This document shows positions 20,770-32,024 of a stretch of DNA of 64,000 nt, piece after piece. Within the stretch, counting starts at the first letter, position 1. Each line of letters starts with the position of its first letter. Under the pieces are notes generated by a model. The model did no database searches and was not told the origin of the DNA. It was given only the letters and a program-made list of their open reading frames with translations. The stretch is from Tetragonia tetragonoides (lineage: Eukaryota; Streptophyta; Magnoliopsida; Caryophyllales; Aizoaceae), in assembly GCA_038025085.1 (NCBI GenBank), contig CM076152.1, forward strand, positions 29,949,501 to 30,013,500, in the 5' to 3' direction. A program made the translations under genes and the position numbers.

Positions 20770-22499
20770 CATTGTCACGAATTTACGACTTGACAGTTGT
20801 TTTGAGATTACCATAAAATCTAACTTGCCAATTATACATACATAGCTTCATATTCCTAAGGAAATTTATTACATCATGCCAATTTGCTCAACAGGTACAT
20901 CCTTCCCAGATTATTATTCAACAACACTACTTTCATAAGAGGATTCATAAAACAACATCGCGCGCGGGATCATGTAAATATCTCCCTTCTCCCCCACCTT
21001 GTTAGCTAGTGCTGGAAGGATGGTCCAAAAAATTAATGAATGTCCAATGTTTGTGCTTTGAGCGTGTTGGCCAACCAACATATCACCTTATGTTGATGAA
21101 TCTTACTTCAATAGATAACTACAATTTCCAAAACGACACTTTAGTCATAATAAAATTCTATAACTAAAGAAATTATAAAAATATTATATTTTGAAAACAC
21201 TACTTTAAATGAATCTAATAAGAGTAATATTACTTTGTAAATCTTACTACTTTTTCATAAATTTGTCCTTAAAAAGTCAAATGAAAAGAAGAATTTGGAA
21301 TGAAGGAGTACTTGTTACTTTTAAAGACAAAAAGTATTAATTTTTAGACAAAAAGTTGTAAATTTAAATAAAAAAAATGATAATTTCGATCATCTTATCT
21401 CATTTGTTTGCCCTTAAATATCTTGAAATGATTGAGGAGTTTTTGATGTTGATCCGTTAAAACTTGACCAAGGTCAAAGGAGTAGGAGAGTCTATGTCAC
21501 ATGGACCAACAAGAAACAAAGTTGAGGAGATTGGAGAAAGGTGCAAGCTGGATACAAAGAAGCCCAATGGTCATTATTTTGGCCTTTTGTTGAGAAACCA
21601 GAAACCTAATCGTGATATTTTGTTCTTTTGTTATTTTTGCTAATGATTTTGTTCTTTTGTTGGAGTTATTTTGTTTTTTTAGAAAGGGAGAAAAAAGTTA
21701 GGAAGATATTTCTTGGAGAGTTGATCGAGATTGGAGATATTAAAAATCGGGTTTTGGATCAAACACAAAGCAAATTCGACATGATTTTTTTCGACAATTG
21801 TATTTTGATTAGGGATAATAGATCTTTATAAATTTAAATTCGAGTTCACCCCTTTTTCAGGGTTATATATACTAGTTTTGAATTGCACGCAAATGCGTGC
21901 CGCTTGTAATAAATTAAAAAAAATAAAAAAAAAGAGAGGTTAAAATCAATAAATCAATTAACACAAACAACTTTTTACCCTTGTACCACCTATTTACAAA
22001 TCTTTTGTTTCTTTCGCAACAAAACTGCGTGTGGTTGATAAAGTGTCATCAAACTATTAACACTACATTGTTACCAAAAAATATATATTAACACTACATT
22101 TAGAAAATAGAGCCAGTCTTGTATGATACAAAAAATCTTCCACAAACAATCAAAAGGTTAACTTCGAGTCAAAAAAATCCCCGAACAGAAATTGGAAGCT
22201 CAATGATAGAACTCTCACACCTCCAACACGTTGAGATTTCAAGAATTATCCCCCTCAATATCATGGTTATCCCCTCTTCCCCCGATCCCCGGATGTATTG
22301 GGCCTAAGAACCTAGATACAATCATAAAGTCATTTTAGACCCAAATAAATAAATAAATGATCAAGCCTAACAACCAATAAATCATTTAAACCCAGTTTAA
22401 CAATGAGTCTGACCAACCCAAGTCTTGCCAAGGACATTTAAAGAATATGATAAGATATAACAGTTTGGTTATATATTTGAGTATATTATAAACATTTAA
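20770..22499. other. AT-rich spacer with small TE traces
   Basis: A stretch at about 21125-21260 (AAACGACACTTTAGTCATAA onward) resembles the MITE-like segment at 47946-48070. Around 21878 the sequence turns to TACTAGTTTTGAATTGCACG, a possible element terminus. No gene is supported. Confidence 0.4.
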
Positions 22500-22690
22500 C
22501 TTATTATTTATGAGCATTTAGCCTAAATTGAATCAATGAGAATTGGTGAAGTGGATCGACAATTGAAGTAGTTTCTTGTGAAAGATAGAAGGGTAGAAAG
22601 AAAAGAAAAAGGTGAAACTTAAGTTCCTCTCTCCTTTCTTGGGACAAACTCGTGACTGACGGATCAACTTGCGACCACTGTGCCATCTTC
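22500..22690 (-). mobile_element. Degenerate tRNA-derived SINE
   Basis: On the minus strand GATGGCACAGTGGTCGC is a good A box, and a worn B-box-like segment (GAGTTTGTCCC) follows at the normal distance. The rest decays into unique sequence. A short open frame over it is not a gene. Confidence 0.45.
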
Positions 22691-23960
22691 TAAAATAGAT
22701 AGTTCAGCAATACATCAATTCTACAATTTTATTTTATCAAAATAAAATAAAATCAACAAAAAAAGGTAAAACTATAACCAAGTAAGAACCCTATAGACAC
22801 TTCCTGTTTGTAGATCAAAATCAAAGCTGTAGATCAGCAAAAGAGAAGTATTGTACATCACAATCTCCTTTCCTTTCTTTTAGCGATCACAACCCATATC
22901 CTTATCCCACCACCATCCACATATCAGTGTTCACAAAGAATACATCACCCAGGCTAGACGAACAGAAAATACTACTGTATTTCCATGAAAAAAAATTATT
23001 AAAATTTATGAAGCAACAAAATCTGTACACAAATTCATTCATGTAAATCACAAAAATTGAACCCCATAAAAAACTCATGAACTAAGAAATGGGCAAATCA
23101 ATACTTAAACAAACTAATCAATAGAAGAAAGCCAATTAGATATGTCAATGCTTTAATTGCGACTTCCTACATGAATGACCAACTATTTTCAATACCACAC
23201 GCGGTTGACCTAAAAAACTTATTTTGTTACTCGATTACACCAAATTGACACCAGGACAACTACAACTAAGAGTGTGAGAGACAGCAGATTCCTATTTCGT
23301 TTGATAAACACATAAAACTACTCAAGATATATTTCAATAAGATCCACATTGTATCATTCTTTTTTATAGATAGCAATCTCAATGTTATACTTTACAGGAT
23401 TGTCACTGACAACTTACAGCATTAAAATCATCTTTTAGAGAATGAGTCTATGCTTCTGAGGTTATCCATGCATTTGTACCCACACAAAACAACAAAGAAG
23501 TATTGTTATAATCTATAAACCTTGAAAAAAAGGAAGTATTGTGATAAAAGAGATATCAAACAGTCTGACTGATCAAAATAACCCAATTCATTAACGGTTA
23601 AGTTCACTAAAGATTTACCAAATTAACAAAAGTAATGTCAACAGTACCATTCAATACAACTCAACAAACAATCAATTTAAGAATGCCCTGCCATATCTCA
23701 ATTCACAAAGAATATGAAGCCATCTACTGTCTGGAGGGCTGGCACAAAGAATTCTCAATTCTCAATTCACCAAAAAAAAATATATATAATAATACTTGAA
23801 ATTGGCTTCAAACCGTAATATTGGGCAGCGGCTCTCCTCTGGCACGGGTGGAAAGAAGCGATTCACGGTGGTCTACAGTATTGGCGGCACAGACGAAGCG
23901 TCTAGTACTGATTGTTTAGTAGTTTTTTTTTAAATTGCGTGGTACGGAGATTACCATTTT
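22691..23960. other. Spacer with no supported gene
   Basis: Moderately AT-rich unique sequence. No coding frame, RNA gene or element ends could be supported. Confidence 0.4.
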
Positions 23961-24135
23961 ATCCCTACTAATTTTAACGATATGAGGGGTTTTTGGTCCA
24001 AGTGAAATTTGGAGTCCCAAAACACCCTTCTGCCTTTATAGAATAGAGATCCCTACTAATTTTAACGATATGAGGGTTTTTGGTCCAAGTGAAATTTGGA
24101 GTCCCAAAACCCCCTTCTGCCTTTATAGAATAGAG
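23961..24135. repeat. Tandem duplication, 88-bp unit, two copies
   Basis: Units 23961-24048 and 24049-24135 both start ATCCCTACTAATTTTAACGA, contain TTGGAGTCCCAAAAC and end CTTTATAGAATAGAG. They differ by a one-base indel and one substitution. The array lies just left of element A. Confidence 0.9.
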
Positions 24136-24150
24136 ATTGGTCATTGGTCA

Positions 24151-24164
24151 TATATATATATATA
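24151..24164. repeat. TA tract at the left boundary of element A
   Basis: Seven TA units separate unrelated sequence from the left terminal repeat of element A. Similar TA tracts lie at the A/B, B/C and right C boundaries. Confidence 0.8.
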
Positions 24165-25144
24165 GAATAGAGTTCAGGTGAGAAGGGTCCCTAGAGTGAG
24201 ATGGTGAGAAGTCGATCTCAGCCGTTGATCAGTCAGATCATACGACTCAAAATTCGCACTTGTTTTTTTAGTGACAGTGCTGCTTACTTTCTTTTTCTTT
24301 TTCTTTTTTTTTTTCTCTCTCTTTCTTTATTCTTCACCCAAATAAATCCATGGTTCTCTCTCTCATCCTCCCCTTCTCTCAACTCACCCGACCTCCTTTC
24401 TCTCTCCTCATCCTTTCTATCACCGCCATTGACATTGTTGATGAAGCAAGAGATCAATCGTGAGAGAGAGAGATATTGAGCTCCCAATTGTATTGGTTTC
24501 GATTTCTAGGTAAGTTTTGTTTGAATTTTGTACGTTCTTCAATTTCTAGGGTTTAATTTTTGCACATCTTTGATTTCTAGTGTTGTGTTCGTTGTCTATG
24601 TTGATTTCTAGGGTTTTTTTTTTTCTTTGCCTATGTTCGATTACGAGGTTTTCATCGATTGACTACTAATCTAGTTCATATCTCCTTTTTTGCGATTAAA
24701 AATTCGAGCTACCTTCTTCTTCCTTGAAGCTATTGTATATTTTTTAGGGTTTATCAAATCGTCAAACTAAATGATCCAAATGAAGCCTGTACTCAAATCT
24801 ATATTCCAACGATATATATGTTCATCAATTTTTGATCATTGCGTTTCCTCTTGTTGCATATTAGTTGTTGTTTGTACTTTCATTTTCTCCTCAATTTGAA
24901 GTAGTAACTTGATATTTTAATCTATAATTGAAATTGATATGTTATTACCATTAGTGTTTGATTCATAATAAGATAATTTGAGTTGCCTTCGAATTTGATG
25001 TGTTTAGTATGTTATGGTGTATGTACGAAGCAGAATGCATATAGCAAATACTGAGACTTTCTTCTAAATTATTGTCTGATTCGTCTAGAAAGTGACTCGT
25101 ATTTAGCTAAAAATATACCCTCTGCTCTGCATTACAGGTCTATG

Positions 25145-25485
25145 TGATGAAGTGATCAGCGTTTAACTACAAAGTGACCCTCATTTAGCTAAAAAGTGAC
25201 CCCCTGGCTCTAGATCACACAATCGATGTGATGGTCCAGTGATTCTCATTCATGTACAAATGCACATTCCAATACTATAGGTGTTTACGTCTCTATTCTA
25301 GTTCTGTCTTGTATCTATTGTTTTGTGATCTATTCATTATTGTTGGACAAACAAGTGACCCCCATGTAACCAAAAAGTGACCCTTGTTTAATTATGAAGT
25401 GACCCCTGTTTAACTATAAAGTGACCCCTTTAGAATAAAATGTGATCCTCGTTCAACTATAAAGTGACTATTGTTTATCAAAAAA
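25145..25485 (+). repeat. GTGACCC motif array 1 of element A
   Basis: About ten copies of AAGTGACCC(C/T) spaced 15-35 bases apart. Several are followed by TTTAACTATA-like spacers (for example TGTTTAACTATAAAGTGACC). All are in plus orientation. The spacing is irregular, so this is a dispersed motif rather than a strict tandem array. Confidence 0.75.
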
Positions 25486-25716
25486 TATGACTTTATAATG
25501 GTTGGTTATAGGGAGAAATGTTTTTGGTTTGATCAACCAAATTACCATGTTGATTATTCTGAGAAATTGTTCATTATAAATAATAGGGGACATGTTCTTG
25601 ATGATTAGAAGTTCTTGAAAACTTTGTGCATGTATATGACTATGGTATGTATCATGTTATATTGCAGATCACAGTTCTTATTCAATGTTCTTGAATTCAT
25701 TTTCTATGCCTTATAG

Positions 25717-25830
25717 GATAGATGGTCTAGATGATGTCACATTTCAAATCCAGTACTGTGGAATTTGTCATAGTGATTTGCATTCTTTAAAGAATGACTG
25801 AGGAGTCACTTATTATCCTATTTTTTCTGG
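25717..25830 (+). pseudogene. Captured exon of a cinnamyl alcohol dehydrogenase (CAD)-like gene
   Basis: After TTATAG (acceptor, 25716) a 114-bp segment reads DGLDDVTFQIQ, then YCGICHSDLHSLKND, a stop, and GVTYYPIFSG, and meets a GTACAT donor at 25831. CGICHSDLH is the catalytic-zinc Cys/His region of medium-chain CAD-type dehydrogenases. The segment ends just where the family continues with PGHE. The TGA replaces the conserved Trp after Asn-Asp/Glu. Only this exon of the gene was found, flanked by element DNA, so it is a transduplicated fragment and cannot make an enzyme. Confidence 0.8.
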
Positions 25831-26394
25831 GTACATTGCTCTTCCATATTCTGATTTTAGTCTATTGTTGTTATTATTTTTTTAGTTTACTTTCCATGCC
25901 CATCAAGAGAAAGTGATTCCTACCGCTGGTTATGGAGTTTTAATTGAGCTTGTATTAAATGCGAAGAATGATAATGACTACGTAAAATAACTGTTTGTAT
26001 CATACTTCTTCTTTCTTTTAATTGTTGCCTGCAACCAGATATATGTAGCTCTCTTGACCTATATGCCATGCTTTCTCTCCTTTGAATGTGCTTAGTTCAT
26101 TGGCTCAGTGTCTCTTATGAGAAAATCTAGTCATTATTGCTTCATCCAACTGTCCTGATGATGTATGACTTTGGTAACTGACTTGTAATGATTGTCCCTT
26201 TCCTTACATCTTAATACCCCTAACACTGGCATTCTCTGCTAATAATGGATTAAGATATGTCGCCAACCCCTAGCTGAAAGCATAACCGTTAACATTTACA
26301 TGACCTTGAGGAACCCTCAAACTGACAGTGCCTATAACCAACATATATCCATACTAATGAGTGAGTAATGACATCTAAGCATTGCACTGAAATA

Positions 26395-26885
26395 GGGAGT
26401 GATCCACTTAGTGATGCTTTAAGTGACCCTGCGAAGTGTTAAAAGTGACCCCTACGTTTTAGTCTATTATCTCAATGGTAGAGCGTTTGTGCTATGCACA
26501 AAAGATGTGGGTTCAAATCTCACATAGACTTCTTGTTATCCCGAAATCAATAAATTAGAAGTGGCCCCTCTCCCTTTTTAGTGCTCAACAACTAGTAATT
26601 CAGTAAGTCTATGCTATAAGTGACATTGCACAATCTTATGAGTGACCCCTCTCTCTTTTTCAAGTGACCCCTTAATCTTATTGAAGTAAACTTCAAATTT
26701 TTAGTTTTGTATTGACATGTTCTTACACCATTGTATAAGTGACCCTGCACTTGAGTCTTTGCACTGTTGCCTGTTGGCCATTCATGACCTGGTTTCTTGC
26801 TATTTCAGAAAACAAATACAATAAGTGACCCTAGATAGTATTAAAAGTGACCCCTCTCTATTTATAAAGTGACCCCCCAATCTTA
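26395..26885 (+). repeat. GTGACCC motif array 2 of element A
   Basis: More than ten further AAGTGACCC copies in plus orientation, on both sides of the plus-strand tRNA-like gene. Several are followed by TCTCTCTTTTT or TCTTATTGAAG spacers. Oppositely oriented copies (GGTCACTTATAG) occur at 27650-27725. Confidence 0.75.
26461..26530 (+). tRNA. tRNA-like gene A1 (cloverleaf, non-standard anticodon loop)
   Basis: Acceptor arms AGTCTAT and ATAGACT pair over 7 bp. The D-arm is CTC...GAG with A box ATCTCAATGGTAGAGCG. The T-arm is GTGGG TTCAAAT CTCAC with a B-box-like GGGTTCAAATC. The anticodon arm is TTTGT GCTATGC ACAAA. The loop centre TAT would be the anticodon, but position 33 is C rather than the near-universal U, and the arm is almost a perfect palindrome. 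It is likely a Pol III-type tRNA-like sequence rather than a decoding tRNA. Confidence 0.65.
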
Positions 26886-26975
26886 TTGAGGTTTACTATT
26901 AATTCTTAGTTCGTAAATTGATACTTACTAATTGATCCCTCGCATAACGAAAAGTGAACCAAATTATCAAGTAGT

Positions 26976-27045
26976 AACCTAAGTAGGATTCGAACCTACA
27001 TTCATTGTGCGAAGCACATTGCTCTACCAATTGAGCTAATAGGCT
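26976..27045 (-). tRNA. tRNA-like gene A2
   Basis: Minus strand. The 5' AGCCTAT pairs with 3' TTAGGTT over six of seven positions with one G-U. D-arm GCTC AATTGGTA GAGC is perfect, and T-arm GTAGG TTCGAAT CCTAC is perfect. The anticodon arm centre is TGTGC TTC GCACA. It points toward A1, 445 bp away. As in the other five copies the anticodon loop is framed by GC...GC. Confidence 0.65.
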
Positions 27046-27200
27046 TCCTTGTTTCTTACAGTACGGAATTATGTATTTCACAATGGTACTAATATAGTGC
27101 TCTTTATTTGCATCATTTACATATCCCGATGAAGTACTGTATAATTATGTACTAGTACTGACTACTGAGTGTGTTTATTTATGTGAAAAAGGGTTCCGAA

Positions 27201-27329
27201 AGGGCTAAAATAAGAGAAAAGAAGCGATATTTCTACAGCTTAAGAGACATGAAGTACCCAATAGGGTTGAGGACTAAATGAGCTACAAAAAGTGGCTATT
27301 GGAAGGCAACGGGTAAGGATATGCAAATT
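27201..27329 (+). pseudogene. Captured NAC-domain exon fragment
   Basis: The plus strand reads RAKIREKKRYFYSLRDMKYP, IGLRTK, a stop, and ATKSGYWKATGKDMQI, then a stop. This is subdomain C-D of the plant NAC transcription-factor DNA-binding domain (family form close to EWYFFSxRDRKYPxGxRTNRA, then GYWKATGKD). A TGA sits where the family has Arg. Upstream NAC subdomains A/B and the C-terminal activation region are absent. It is a second host fragment in element A, unrelated to the CAD piece. Confidence 0.85.
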
Positions 27330-28757
27330 TAGTAATTTACACCAACAGCATAACGCCGGTGTTCCTCTTCCTCCTTTTGCTGACCAGAGTACTAACATAT
27401 AGTACTATCAGTTGATTCGATTTATGACACTTTCAACTTACACTAAGTACTAACTAAAAAACAAAAAAAATTGTCCAATGAACATTGTTCCGTTCATAGA
27501 AGAAACTACAGTGTTGAATAAATCTATAAGATTCATTTTTTATTCCTCTTGATTCCTGAATGACAAAAATGCTACATGTACTAGAATAATATCAATTTCA
27601 ATAAACAAGAAACAAGTTTTTTTATGTAAAACATAAAATGCGTGCAGTCACTTTAATAAGAGCAAGGGGTCACTTATAGGGCTATATAGAGTCACTTATA
27701 GAGTACACTAGGTCACTAGTTGAATTAATATTTGTTCAACGACAACAGGGGTGTATCACTATCTCGCATTAGTATTTGTTGTGAATATCAATTGTCATAC
27801 ACAACAAAGATTATTTATCCATTGAATAAGCAATTCAATTACAGAGTATATGAAAAACGTAGAGTGCTTTAAATTGTCATCATAATTTCTCTTAAAATGA
27901 CCCTGTTTTCTCACACAAGTGACCCTCAGTTACAATGATCTCATAAGAGCATTTAGAATAATAATTAGAAGGAAGATAGTAAACAGACAATTTATTTGCC
28001 TGCTTGCAAGTTCGAAAGCTTCATATTGCAATTTGCCTTTATAACTCATTCCTTTAGTGAGCAACCAATTTACAAGAAAAAAAACATACTACAACCCTAG
28101 TCTCACTATCAACCATCACTAAACTTCAATTCTACTACCGAAGAGTGAACATAACAAGCATAGAATCAAAGCAAGGGGAGCTAGAGTCTCGTACAAAAGC
28201 CCCAATAAAAATCCCAACTTCTGGATACATTGAATAGATATGAAATAAAACCAAAATTGGCATTAATGGATCAAAGTTACCACAAATTGATGAAAAGCTT
28301 ATAGATTCTGCCCCCAAACACAAACACCAAACCCTAGTTCAACAAATTACACGCAAAATAACAAATCTGACCTGAAATATTGATTGAATATTTGTTTAGG
28401 TTCTCCTAGTTTGACTCATCGATATTCTTCGATCTGGAGCTGCCCAGCATAGGCGAATGACGCAGAAAAAGCAATAGAAATAGTCGAGAAGAGAGAAAGA
28501 GAGAGGAGAGAGAAACATATGGGTTGAAAGAGGAGAAGGGGGGAAGAAGATTTCTCAGTACAGTATGCGTTTAAGCGTTTATTTTTTTGACAAGGCCTTT
28601 GAGCCTTTTTCATGCCACATGTTGGTTATTTACGAATCTGCCATTAATGAGTAATGACACGGAGCGAATATGGAGCGTTAGATGAGCAACAATGGATGGC
28701 TGAGATCCCTTCTCACCATCTCACTGTAGCATCCCTTTTCACCAGATCCCTACTCTC
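27330..28757. other. Right arm of element A
   Basis: Contains inverted GTGACC motifs (27650-27725), intron-like A/T-rich DNA, then on the minus strand a leader-like pyrimidine arm (28570-28440) and the right terminal repeat (28757 inward). No recognisable coding sequence. Confidence 0.5.
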
Positions 28758-28769
28758 TATATATATATA
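28758..28769. repeat. TA tract shared by elements A and B
   Basis: Six TA units form the whole boundary. The right end of A stops at 28757 and the left end of B starts at 28770. Confidence 0.8.
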
Positions 28770-29011
28770 GGATTAGGTTCAGGTGTGAACCCCCATGTAT
28801 ATGTGAACAGTACGAACTTAAGACCTCAACCGTCCGATCACTAAATCAAGGGTTGAGATCTTGTAAGCAGCAACGCGGTGGCCTTCTCGTATTAAAATTG
28901 AAGTTTCCTCCGCCCAAAAAAAAAGAAAAATACAATGCTACAGGGCTCTGCTTTACTCGTTCGTTCTCAAACCGTGTACTCATCTTCACTCTCCTCTTAT
29001 CTCTCCTCTCT

Positions 29012-29016
29012 TTCTC
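29012..29016. repeat. Copia target-site duplication, left (TTCTC)
   Basis: The five bases before the LTR at 29017 equal the five bases after the LTR ending at 33987. Confidence 0.8.
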
Positions 29017-29166
29017 TAATACGTTTTGTGAAGAATGAACTGTTGCCTTTCTCATTGATCACAAAGGCCTACTTATAGGCAAAATACAAGAATGGTTTTA
29101 CACGTTACAAACTGTTCAGCTACAAAATACAATAATTACAATATTCACTTAATTTACTTTCCTTCA
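29017..29166 (-). repeat. 3' LTR of the copia element
   Basis: 150 bp. On the minus strand it begins TGAAGGAAAG and ends CAAAACGTATTA. It differs from the other LTR at only a couple of positions seen by eye. Confidence 0.9.
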
Positions 29167-29173
29167 CTCTCCC

Positions 29174-29930
29174 TCAAGTTGGAGCATGGAGATCTGAAAT
29201 GCCCAACTTGCCCATCAACCACTGAAATTGTTGACGCCCAAGTGCTTTGGTAAATATATCCGCAAGTTGATGTTGAGAACGAACATAAGCAGTACTAATG
29301 GTGCCATTGAGAAGTTGCTCTCGGATGAAGTGACAATCAATCTTGATATGCTTTGTACGCTCATGGAATACAGGATTGGAAGCGATATAGAGTGCGGCTT
29401 GATTGTCACAATATAATCGAATCGGTTGAGAATGAAAGACACCAAGGGAGGTGAGAAAGGATTTTAACCATAACAATTCACATGTAGCGACGGCCATCGA
29501 ACGGTATTCAGCCTCAGCCGACGATCTAGAAACCGTTGGCTGTTTCTTGGTTTTCCAAGAAATAGGAGAGGTACCCAACATGATGAAATATCCCGTTAAG
29601 GACCGACAGGTAAGGGGACAAGCAGCCCAATCTGCATCACAGTAACCAAATAACTGCAAAACTCCATCGGAACGAAGAACTATGCCTTGACCTGGAGCCC
29701 CTTTAATATACCGCAGAACACGATAAGCTGCATCCAAATGATCTTGTTTGGGCTCTTGAAGAAATTGTGCCAAGACATGAACAGAATAACAAAGCTCAGG
29801 GCGAGTGAGTGTGAGGTAGACTAAACGACCTACCAATCGGCGATAGCGCCCGGGGTCATTGAGCACTGAGCTTGTGGAAGATGCAAGAGTATGGTTGGGC
29901 TCCATAGGGCACGAAGCGGGTTTTAGCAGC
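29174..29930 (-). pseudogene. Copia pol, RT end and RNase H (frame-shifted part)
   Basis: Continues pol in another frame: MEPNHTLASS, YRRLVGRLVYLTLTRPELC, HLDAAYRVLRYIKGAPGQG, YCDADWAACPLTCRSLTGY, SRSSAEAEYRSMAVATCELL, LYCDNQAALYIASNP, FTKALGR. The copia RNase H acidic residues (YCDADWA, SAEAEY, CDNQAA) are present. The shift relative to the upstream frame lies between about 29900 and 29935, where the frame ...AKTRFVP leaves the family sequence. Confidence 0.9.
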
Positions 29931-29934
29931 GGTA

Positions 29935-32024
29935 AGTCCCACCTCAGAGAGAATGTCAAGTGCATACTTGCGCTGGGACAAAAACAAGCCTTGGGGACTG
30001 CGAGCAATCTCAATTCCCAAAAAATATTTCAAAGCACCCAAATCTTTAATCTGAAAACAAGTCTGAAGATATTTCTTAAACGAGGTACAAGATGAGGAAT
30101 CATTACCAGCCAAGATGAGATCATCAACATATACAAGAACAGCAAGGAAAATATCACCCCGACGATAAGTGAAAAGTGTATGATCAGCATGACTTTGAAG
30201 AAAACCAAATTGTCGAAGGGCTGAAGACAACTTAGCAAACCAATTGCGAGGAGCTTGCTTCAAGCCATACAATGACCGACGCAAACGACAGACTTGGTTT
30301 GGTCGAGGTGAAGAGAATCCCTGAGGCAAGCGCATATAGACCTCTTCATCAAGGTCACCGTACAAAAAGGCATTGTTAACATCTAGTTGATGAAGTTCCC
30401 AACCTTTGATAGCGGCAACGGCTAGGAGAGTACGAACACTAGCAAGTTTAGCTACCGCAGCAAATGTGTCTATATAATCTATACCTTCAACTTGGTTGTC
30501 ACCCCGTACAACCACACGTGCTTTATAGCGCTCAATAGAACCATCAGAGTTGTATTTGATTTTATACACCCACTGAGAGCCAATGACCTTCTTTCCAGGA
30601 GGAAGGTCCTCGATGGTCCATGTACCATTAGTCTCCAAAGCATCAATCTCCTTTTGAATTGCCTCACGCCAACGAGAATCTTTGACAACCTCGGAATAAG
30701 AGCGAGGTTCTACCCCTTCACTAACTGCTGCAAGAAATCGAGTATGGGCAGCAGAAAAATTGTCACATGTAACATAATTAGCTAGTGGGAACGGCATACC
30801 TGATGAGCCCGGAAGAGTTGGTGGAGTGAAAATGGGGTCGACTTCACGAAGAGTGTGACAGTGGTAATCTTGAAGATATGATGGAGGACGACGATTTCGC
30901 TGGGGACGTGCATTATTGACATCCATAGAGGTAGGAACACTGATTGTCGGAGATAACTGTGCTGGAGACAAAGGAACATCTAAAGAAACTGTTTCTTCTG
31001 TTGGTGAAGAAGATACAGATGAAGAAACAGTTTCTTTGGGAGTCTGCGGAGAGGAAACAGTAGAAGGAACGGTTTCCTCTGGAATATCCTGCGAGTATGG
31101 TGATTGCTCGCCTTGAGAAGAAACTCCCCCTGTCGACAAAGGAGCTATAAAGGACCAATCACTTGTAGCAGAACTAGAAGTAGTCGGACTTGACTCATTT
31201 ACTAGTGGAGTAGCAAAAGGAAATTTTGATTCATAAAATACCACATCCCTTGAGACAAACAATTCTTTAGACTCCAAATCATACACCTTCCACCCCTTCT
31301 TCTCATGTGGATAGCCCAAGAAAATACACTTCGTACCATGAGGAGCAAATTTGTCCCTACTCTTAGGTCGCCTATGGACATAACATAAACACCCGAAAAC
31401 ACGAAGTTGGTTATATGAGGGGACAACATTAAATAATTTTTCGTGTGGTGTTTTACCATGAAGTAGGGGAGTAGGGGTGCGATTGGCTGCAAGAACACAT
31501 TCACCCCACAACTCAATAGGCAAGCTAGCTTGGAAACGGAGTGCACGAGCAACCTCTAAAATATGACGATGTTTACGTTCAACCTGACCATTTTGTTGAG
31601 GGGTATCAACACAACTGGTTTGAAATAGCATACCATTTTGAGCATAAAACTTTTTCATAGGTCCCGACCCAAACTCACTACCATTGTCACTACGAACAAT
31701 TTTCACACATTTTCCAAATTGGGTTTTGACCATAGTACAGAAATTACACAACAAGGGACCAACCTCACCCTTGTCAGACATTAATGACACCCAAACAACA
31801 CGACTAAAGTCATCGACAATAGTTAGAAAATAATGAGCACCAGTAAAAGATGCAGTACGATAAGGTCCCCAAATGTCACAATGAATCAATTGAAAACAAT
31901 CATCCACAGTACTAGTACTCAAAGGGAAAGAACTACGAGTTTGTTTAGCCCTATGACAAATATCACATGCCTTATTGATACTTTGAGAACTAACTGTATT
32001 CCCTGGAAGCAATGAAAGAACTTG
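29935..32024 (-). pseudogene. Copia pol: integrase and reverse transcriptase
   Basis: Directly continues the gag-protease frame after one stop codon (32025-32027). In order: integrase zinc region (CDICHRAKQTR), integrase core (HCDIWGPYRTASFTGAHYF, then VDDFSRVVWV, SDNGSEF, TPQQNGQVERKHRHILE), a Ser/Thr-rich linker, then RT (LETNGTWTIEDLPPGKKVIG, VDNAFLYGDL-like HQLDVNNAFLYG, VCRLRRSLYGLKQAPR, and the catalytic VYVDDLILAG). Active-site residues look intact. The open frame runs on to 29856 out of frame with the family. Confidence 0.92.

Larger units (their letters stand above)
24165..28757. mobile_element. Large TIR element A (about 4.6 kb), gene-capturing, tRNA-like pair
   Basis: The left end (GAATAGAGTTCAGGTGAGAA, then GAGATGGTGAGAAG, GATCTCAGCCGTTGATC) is an imperfect inverted repeat of the right end read backwards (GAGAGTAGGGATCTGGTGAA, then GAGATGGTGAGAAGG, GATCTCAGCCATCCATTG). 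Both ends lead into pyrimidine-rich leader-like arms (24290-24440; 28570-28440 reversed) followed by intron-like T-rich DNA. Inside are a cinnamyl-alcohol-dehydrogenase exon, a NAC-domain exon, a pair of tRNA-like genes pointing inward, and many copies of an AAGTGACCC motif. No transposase is recognisable, so it must be mobilised in trans if at all. The TA-tract boundaries recall the microsatellite-targeting MITE 'micron' of rice, but that is a much smaller element. Confidence 0.75.

Noticed and set aside
24165..28757. Element A as a Helitron
   Set aside because: It has clear terminal inverted repeats, and there is no TC start or CTRR hairpin end.
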